Origin: Photobacterium jeanii
Lineage (GTDB): Bacteria; Pseudomonadota; Gammaproteobacteria; Enterobacterales; Vibrionaceae
Reading direction: 5' to 3'
NCBI RefSeq assembly: GCF_001650345.1
Contig: NZ_LVHF01000010.1
Coordinates: 1-64,000, forward strand
Length of the DNA stretch: 64,000 nt
Shown: in pieces, positions 59,304 through 64,000 of the stretch
Layout of the letters: every line of letters begins with the position of its first letter
Numbering within the stretch: the first letter of the stretch is position 1
Position numbers and translations under genes: made by a program
Notes under the pieces: model-generated
Told to the model about the DNA's origin: nothing
The model's database searches: none
The model's input: only the letters and a program-made list of their open reading frames with translations

Positions 59304-59921
59304 ATGAAGAAATTAGCACTGATATTGTCTCTTCTTGCCAGTTGCTCAGCCTGGGCCCAAGGGGACGCGGAAGCCGGTAAAGCCAAAGCAGCGACTTGTG
59401 CTGCCTGCCATGGTGCCGATGGAAACGGCATTATGACGCAATACCCTAAACTCTCTGGCCAACATCCTGGCTACTTAGAAAAACAGCTTAAAGAATTCAA
59501 ACTGGGTGTCACCTCGGGTGGTAAACAAGGTCGTAACGATCCTGTAATGAGTGCGATGGCGATGCCATTGTCTGAGCAGGACATGGCAGATCTTGCGGCT
59601 TACTATGCCTCGCTGCCAATTTCGGATAACACGACCCCAGAATCGTCGATTGAAGTGGGTCAGCAACTCTACCGTTACGGTGATGCTGAACGTGGCATTG
59701 CTGCGTGTACGGCTTGCCATGGTCCGCGTGGTAATGGCACCAGCTTGTCAGGTTTCCCGAAAATCTCGGGGCAAAATGCGGAATACGTGAAATTGCAGCT
59801 TGAAAAATTCCGAGCTGGTCAGCGCCACAATGATATGAATGCCATGATGCGCTCGGTGGCAGCGAAGCTCACCGACGGGGAAATTACCGCTTTGTCACAA
59901 TACGTTGGCGGTCTGCACTAA
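59304..59921 (+). CDS. Diheme cytochrome c4
   Basis: A periplasmic electron carrier between the bc1 complex and cbb3-type oxidase. The 205-residue precursor has a signal peptide ending CSAWA (about residue 18) and two heme-binding CxxCH motifs, CAACH (32-36) and CTACH (135-139), in two similar halves. Methionines in MSAMAMPLS and MNAMMRSVA are likely axial ligands. I start at the ATG at 59304; an upstream frame lacks a signal peptide. It stands alone, ending at a terminator. Confidence 0.94.
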   Translation: MKKLALILSLLASCSAWAQGDAEAGKAKAATCAACHGADGNGIMTQYPKLSGQHPGYLEKQLKEFKLGVTSGGKQGRNDPVMSAMAMPLSEQDMADLAAYYASLPISDNTTPESSIEVGQQLYRYGDAERGIAACTACHGPRGNGTSLSGFPKISGQNAEYVKLQLEKFRAGQRHNDMNAMMRSVAAKLTDGEITALSQYVGGLH

Positions 59922-59958
59922 ATCCTAGCCCTACCTAGAATCAATCACCCCGATTGAT

Positions 59959-59995
59959 AGCCCACCTGTAGTTTCGGCTGCGGGTGGGCTTTTTG
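59959..59995 (+). terminator. Terminator of the cytochrome c4 gene
   Basis: AGCCCACC and GGTGGGCT form an 8-bp stem with a 16-nt loop, followed by TTTTTG. Confidence 0.85.
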
Positions 59996-60268
59996 TTGTC
60001 AGCTATCACCTTTCTGACGTGGCGTTCATCCTTTATAACCCCATTCAATGTGGTGCCAAGTCTGTCGGTAACCGTGGTCGATCGCTGAAAGCGCAGCGCT
60101 TTGTAAGAGATCCGCCATTTGAATAGGGTATTCAGGCTGAAAAAATTGCTCACTCAATGGCTTGTTTTGTTATTTTTCAATGTTTTAGCTGTGTTGCGAT
60201 CATATTGCTGCTTGAGTGAGTGTTTTGACTGCCTTGTTTGAGTTCGGGATTGGCGTAAAGTTACCCAT
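59996..60268. other. Intergenic region before the CsrB/C RNA
   Basis: No credible gene. Its right end holds the probable RNA promoter (CTTGTT at 60233-60238, 17 bp, TAAAGT at 60256-60261). A VarA/UvrY-type site would be expected upstream, but I do not see a clear one. Confidence 0.5.
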
Positions 60269-60716
60269 GTCGACAGGGAGTACGACACAGGAAATAGGAA
60301 GCGCCAATGATTGGCTTGAGCAGGAGCTCAAAGGAATACACGGAGTCTGGTCTGGATGACCGATAGGTTCGCAAGATGCGATAGGAAACCCACGACGGGA
60401 CTCAAGGATTACGCGTTAGCGTGAGATCAGATACACGACGGAACGTGTGTCCACATGGATGGTGACATTGGTTATCAGGATGGTAACAAGCTAAAGGATA
60501 GCCAGCTTAGGATAAGCTGACATGCACAAGGTAGTGTGGGGACGCTGAAAATTCATCAGGATGATGAAGAACAACAACGTTTGGCAGGGAAAGCACCAAT
60601 AACAAAAGGATCATTGTCGGACCGGGAAGTTTCTCGAATAGTTACGGATGACGAGACAGAATTGAGCCAGCAATGGCAAATCATCGAGCGATAGGCGAAA
60701 GTCTGTCGCTTTTTTC
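60269..60716 (+). ncRNA. CsrB/CsrC-type regulatory RNA
   Basis: A 448-nt RNA with no reading frame starts GTCGACAGGGAG, identical to the start of E. coli CsrB as I recall it. It carries about 22 GGA motifs between 60277 and 60648, many in AGGA, CGGA or TGGA loops (for example ATCAGGATGAT). GGA-rich RNAs of this kind bind many copies of CsrA and relieve its repression. It ends with a terminator AGCGATAG, 8-nt loop, CTGTCGCT and T6. Position next to yihI matches csrC in E. coli. Which of the two to three vibrio Csr RNAs it is cannot be decided here. Confidence 0.93.
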
Positions 60717-60771
60717 TTTATTGGCTTTCTGTTATGTTTCCGCCCATTCTTTGCTTTGAGAGTGAGTCACC

Positions 60772-61413
60772 ATGTCAGCGTGCCCCTTGTGTCACCATGC
60801 TTCCACAGCCACTTATGCGCAAGATCGTCTTCGCGCTTATTTCCAGTGCCCTAAGTGCCAGCTGATTTTTGCCGATCCGGCCGCCAAACTGACTCCCGAG
60901 CAAGAGCTTGCTGTGTACCAGCAGCACGAAAATAACCCTGAAGATCAGGGGTATCGCCGTTTCCTCAACCGCTTAGCCGCCCCTTTGGCTGAACGCTTGG
61001 CATCACCGCCTTTATCTGGATTGGATTTTGGTAGTGGTCCAGGGCCGACATTATCCGTAATGTTGAGTGAGATAGGGTATAATGTGGCGATATATGACCC
61101 TTATTTTGCTAATGAGCCGGCAGTATTAGCGCAACGCTATGATTTTGTGACTTGTACTGAGGCCATTGAGCACTTTAACACGCCTGCTAAGGAATGGGGG
61201 CAGCTAGTCTCTATGGTTAAACCCGGCGGTTGGCTGGGGATCATGACCAAGCTAGCAACAAGTGCGGACGAGTTTGCTCGTTGGCACTACAAAAACGACC
61301 CAACCCATGTGAGCTTCTTCAGTCGTGAGACGTTTCGCTTTTTAGCGCAACGCGACGAGCTGGAAGTAGAATTTGTTGGCAATGATGTAATTTTGCTGAG
61401 GAAAACCCAGTAA
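60772..61413 (+). CDS. Class I SAM methyltransferase with zinc-ribbon head
   Basis: A 213-residue protein. The first 30 residues hold two CxxC pairs (CPLC and CPKC) that form a small zinc ribbon. A methyltransferase core follows, with the SAM loop LDFGSGPGPTLSVML (about residues 83-97), CTEAIEHF and MVKPGGWLGIMT. The substrate is unknown. It overlaps yihI by one base (TAATG), so it is probably co-transcribed with yihI and DUF2489. The name of the family is clear, the function is not. Confidence 0.85.
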   Translation: MSACPLCHHASTATYAQDRLRAYFQCPKCQLIFADPAAKLTPEQELAVYQQHENNPEDQGYRRFLNRLAAPLAERLASPPLSGLDFGSGPGPTLSVMLSEIGYNVAIYDPYFANEPAVLAQRYDFVTCTEAIEHFNTPAKEWGQLVSMVKPGGWLGIMTKLATSADEFARWHYKNDPTHVSFFSRETFRFLAQRDELEVEFVGNDVILLRKTQ

Positions 61414-61952
61414 TGACCCGTAAGAGAAAGAGTCGCAAGATCGGTAGCGAAGGCCCAGCGGTATACCGTGAGAAGTCGACAACCCAATTGGAACTTGAAG
61501 CGCGTAAGCGTCAGAAAGACAAAAAGCGTAAAGGTTTAAAATCAGGTAGCCGCCACTCAGCTGCTATCGATGAGCAGAAAAAAGGTTCAGGCAAAGCGCG
61601 TGACCCTCGTCTAGGCAGTAAGAAGCCAATTCCATTGGTAGTCGATAACAAGCCGAAGACCAAAAAAGAACGTCGCATGAGCGCTGAGCAAGAACTCGCG
61701 ATGCTTGAGAACGATGCACAACTAATGGTGTTGTTGGATCGCCTTGAAGCGGGTGAATCGCTAGGTGCTGGTCTGCAAAAACAAGTGGATGAGAAACTGG
61801 ACCGTATCGAACAGCTAATGAAACAGCTGGGTCTACTTGAAGAAGAACAGCCAGAGTTTGACGAGCAGCCTGTGGCAAAAGGCCCGCAGTCTGATGACGA
61901 TCTGCTGGCCCAGTTTGAAAACATGGATTACGACGACTTCGACAAGGAGTAA
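61413..61952 (+). CDS. yihI: Der GTPase-activating protein YihI
   Basis: YihI stimulates the ribosome-assembly GTPase Der. The 179-residue protein starts TRKRKSRKIGSEGPAVYREK, with a strongly basic first half (to about residue 95) and an acidic C-terminal part containing EERMSAEQELAMLENDAQLMVLLDRLE-like helices. It begins at an ATG overlapping the preceding stop. Its AAGGAG at the end serves the next gene. Confidence 0.92.
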   Translation: MTRKRKSRKIGSEGPAVYREKSTTQLELEARKRQKDKKRKGLKSGSRHSAAIDEQKKGSGKARDPRLGSKKPIPLVVDNKPKTKKERRMSAEQELAMLENDAQLMVLLDRLEAGESLGAGLQKQVDEKLDRIEQLMKQLGLLEEEQPEFDEQPVAKGPQSDDDLLAQFENMDYDDFDKE

Positions 61953-61955
61953 CCC

Positions 61956-62432
61956 TTGCAAGATATGACACTGTGGTTAGGACTCGGCGGAAGCATCGTC
62001 GCGGTATTGGCCTGTTACGCGGGCTATTTGTTGTTTAAGTTGTATCAACAGACACAACGCCACAAAGCCTTCCTTGCTCGTGCTGAAGCAGAGCAGGAGC
62101 AAAAGCGTGACCAGCGCAATGCTACAATTATGGATAGCGTGTTTATTATTGCTGATGCAGGTAAACAGGCGCAGTGTGATATGTCGGAAGTCTCGATTCG
62201 ACTGTATAAGTTGATGGAAGTCTTGCAGGGCGATGCGGCATTAGATTTTGCTGCGACTTACCCTGCAATGAACGAGCTTTATCACGTGGTGAAAGACATG
62301 CCACGCGGTGAAGCGCGTCAGACCATCCAGAAAAAAGAGCGCATGCAATTGGATTTGATCCGCATGAAAGCTGAAGCGCGTTTGCAAGACAGTATCATGC
62401 TTGAGCTTGATGCCATCCTCGCAAAAAAGTAA
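61956..62432 (+). CDS. DUF2489 membrane protein (TTG start)
   Basis: A 158-residue protein with one N-terminal transmembrane helix (about residues 5-28) and a helical cytoplasmic domain rich in charged residues (DUF2489). The function is unknown; the family sits between yihI and hemN in vibrios. The start is TTG at 61956, six bases after AAGGAG; an ATG three codons later would be too far from that site. Confidence 0.86.
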   Translation: MQDMTLWLGLGGSIVAVLACYAGYLLFKLYQQTQRHKAFLARAEAEQEQKRDQRNATIMDSVFIIADAGKQAQCDMSEVSIRLYKLMEVLQGDAALDFAATYPAMNELYHVVKDMPRGEARQTIQKKERMQLDLIRMKAEARLQDSIMLELDAILAKK

Positions 62433-62470
62433 CGATTTCGCTTTGTTAGCCAAGGTGAAATGACGCTGCT

Positions 62471-62503
62471 TATACCCAAGCGAACAAGGTTTGCTTGGGT
62501 ATA
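62471..62503. repeat. Palindromic hairpin TATACCCAAGC
   Basis: TATACCCAAGC and GCTTGGGTATA form a perfect 11-bp stem with an 11-nt loop and no T-run. Similar TATACCAAG-like palindromes are widespread intergenic repeats in vibrios, as I recall. It lies between DUF2489 and hemN and could protect the upstream message or act as a weak terminator. Confidence 0.55.
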
Positions 62504-62584
62504 TAACTCGTAAGTGTTCTACATCTTTATTAACTTGTGGCACACTAACCCGCAAATCCAAGCCCTACACAATTGGAATCCGCA

Positions 62585-63958
62585 ATGTCGAACGAGCAGA
62601 TTATTTGGGATCAGGCCCTGATCGAAAAGTATAACTATTCGGGTCCTCGCTACACTTCTTACCCAACCGCGTTGGAGTTTCATGAAGGCTTCACCGAGGC
62701 GGAGTTTGATACCGCTTGCGCTCAATACCCAGAGCGTAAACTGTCGTTGTATGTGCACATCCCGTTTTGTCACAAGCTTTGTTACTACTGTGGCTGTAAT
62801 AAAATCATTACCCGCCATCAGCACAAAGCCGATCAATACCTTGATGTCCTAGAGCAGGAAATTCGTCACCGCGCGAAAGCGTTCGGTCAACGTCAGGTGA
62901 GCCAACTCCACTGGGGTGGCGGTACACCAACTTTCCTTACTAAGGCGCAGGTTAGCCGTTTGATGACCATGCTGCGCGACCAATTTAGCTTTGATGCTGA
63001 TGCTGAAATCAGTATTGAAGTGGATCCACGTGAAATCGAGCTGGATATGCTGGATCACCTACGTAGCGAAGGCTTCAACCGCCTGAGTATCGGGGTGCAG
63101 GACTTCAACAAAGAAGTGCAAAAGCTGGTGAACCGTGAGCAAGATGAAGCATTCATTTTTGCGATGGTGAAGCGTGCCAAAGAATTGGGCTTTCGCTCAA
63201 CCAACTTGGATTTGATTTATGGCTTGCCAATGCAAAACCAAGCCTTGTTTGCTGAGACGTTAAAGCAAGTGCTGGAAATGCAACCGGGTCGTTTGTCGGT
63301 GTTTAACTACGCCCACATGCCAAAACTGTTTGCTGCCCAGCGTAAAATCAAAGATGACTTGCTACCAGCGCCAAAAGAAAAACTGGCGATGCTGCAAGAT
63401 ACCATTGCGACCCTGACTGGTGCGGGTTACCAGTTTATTGGTATGGATCACTTTGCCCTGCCACAAGACGAGTTAGCGGTTGCTCAGCGTGAAGGCATTT
63501 TGCACCGTAACTTCCAAGGCTACACCACTCAAGGTGAGTGTGATTTGTTGGGCTTTGGGGTGTCAGCGATTTCCATGATTGGTGACTGTTACGCGCAGAA
63601 CCAAAAAGAGCTGAAAGCTTATTACGCGGACGTGGCTGATCATGAGCATGCACTGTGGAAAGGTGTTGGACTCGATGCCGATGATTTACTGCGTCGTGAA
63701 GTGATCAAAGCGCTGATCTGTAACTTCCAGCTTGATAAGAAAGCGATTGAAGCGCAGTTCGACCTCGACTTTGATAGCTACTTTGCTGAAGACCTTGAAT
63801 TGCTACAAACCTTCATTAACGATGAGTTGGTGACGGTGAGTGACGATCTGATTTTTGTTGAGCTGAAAGGTCGCTTGCTGATCCGTAACATTTGCATGTG
63901 TTTTGACAAATACCTGCGTGACCGTGCGCGTCAACAGCAGTTCTCTCGTGTGATTTAA
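62585..63958 (+). CDS. hemN: Oxygen-independent coproporphyrinogen III oxidase HemN
   Basis: HemN is a radical-SAM enzyme that decarboxylates coproporphyrinogen III without oxygen. The 457-residue protein has the cluster motif with C62, C66 and C69 in HIPFCHKLCYYCGC, then WGGGTPTFL and GLIYGLP-type segments. The ATG at 62585 gives the family N terminus; its ribosome site (GGA eight bases upstream) is weak. I see no clear FNR box. It is the third heme locus in this window. Confidence 0.96.
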   Translation: MSNEQIIWDQALIEKYNYSGPRYTSYPTALEFHEGFTEAEFDTACAQYPERKLSLYVHIPFCHKLCYYCGCNKIITRHQHKADQYLDVLEQEIRHRAKAFGQRQVSQLHWGGGTPTFLTKAQVSRLMTMLRDQFSFDADAEISIEVDPREIELDMLDHLRSEGFNRLSIGVQDFNKEVQKLVNREQDEAFIFAMVKRAKELGFRSTNLDLIYGLPMQNQALFAETLKQVLEMQPGRLSVFNYAHMPKLFAAQRKIKDDLLPAPKEKLAMLQDTIATLTGAGYQFIGMDHFALPQDELAVAQREGILHRNFQGYTTQGECDLLGFGVSAISMIGDCYAQNQKELKAYYADVADHEHALWKGVGLDADDLLRREVIKALICNFQLDKKAIEAQFDLDFDSYFAEDLELLQTFINDELVTVSDDLIFVELKGRLLIRNICMCFDKYLRDRARQQQFSRVI

Positions 63959-64000
63959 GCGAGCAAGAAAAGCATACAAAAAGGCCGTGTTATCTCAGAT
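63959..64000. other. Window end after hemN
   Basis: The last 42 bases hold AAAAAGGCCGTG, which could be the left arm of the hemN terminator cut off by the window edge. Confidence 0.35.

Noticed and set aside
59941-60153. Minus-strand frame of 70 codons after cytochrome c4
   Set aside because: It overlaps the terminator, has no ribosome site or recognisable domain, and its basic low-complexity content looks like chance translation.

Overview
The window looks like chromosome I of a member of the Vibrionaceae. The gene order hemCDXY / cyaA-cyaY-lptM-lysA-dapF-DUF484-xerC-yigB-uvrD, polA-spf-engB, and yihI-DUF2489-hemN is typical of that group, and the proteins and small RNAs read as close relatives of Vibrio, Photobacterium and Grimontia versions. 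The genus cannot be fixed from this window alone. Almost everything is housekeeping DNA. I see no insertion sequence, prophage, integron or CRISPR array.

Layout. 1-1824: end of a tRNA-Asp gene, then a fluoride riboswitch controlling a fluoride-type CLC antiporter. 1900-8220: TPP riboswitch and the thiCEFSGH operon, whose ThiE carries an extra ThiD-like front half. 8236-13447: an aminopeptidase P, a LysR regulator divergent from a Bcr/CflA-type exporter, and an EamA transporter. 13703-26824: rmuC, ubiEJB, tatABC, tatD, hemB, asnC, a large periplasmic-sensor GGDEF/EAL protein, rsmJ and a small cysteine protein. 26883-31343 (minus strand): a 29-codon membrane-protein gene, then hemCDXY. 31745-39481: cyaA with a UUG start and an upstream CRP site, cyaY, lptM, lysA, dapF, DUF484, xerC, yigB. 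39593-41951 (minus strand): a four-gene bufferin-type (buf/hvf/gig) copper-peptide operon inserted between yigB and the LexA-controlled uvrD. 44521-49157 (minus strand): ggt, a LysE exporter, an AraC regulator and rarD. 49329-53202: recQ, DUF3630, a preQ1 riboswitch with yhhQ, and an acetyltransferase. 53248-58463: Fur-controlled RyhB, elbB, polA, Spot 42 with its embedded peptide SpfP, and two further small-RNA candidates. 58464-63958: engB, cytochrome c4, a CsrB/CsrC-type RNA, a methyltransferase, yihI, DUF2489 and hemN.

Regulation is the richest theme. The window holds three riboswitches (fluoride, TPP, preQ1), three recognisable global regulatory RNAs (RyhB, Spot 42, CsrB/C), two good CRP sites, a LexA box, paired Fur boxes and a duplicated 20-bp motif in front of both the AraC gene and the LysE exporter. 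The cAMP-CRP theme links cyaA, spf and the small membrane protein gene. Thiamine, heme (hemB, hemCDXY, hemN), ubiquinone and protein-export (Tat) genes sit in compact operons.

The parts most worth following up are the bufferin operon and its 11-bp-phased direct repeats, the unnamed 29-residue membrane protein with its CRP site and shared terminator, the unnamed RNA region between spf and engB, the AraC/LysE operator pair, and the degenerate ThiD-like domain on ThiE. Several genes (cyaA, lysA, xerC, bufB, DUF2489) appear to start at TTG; the chosen starts rest on ribosome-binding sites and family alignments recalled from memory.
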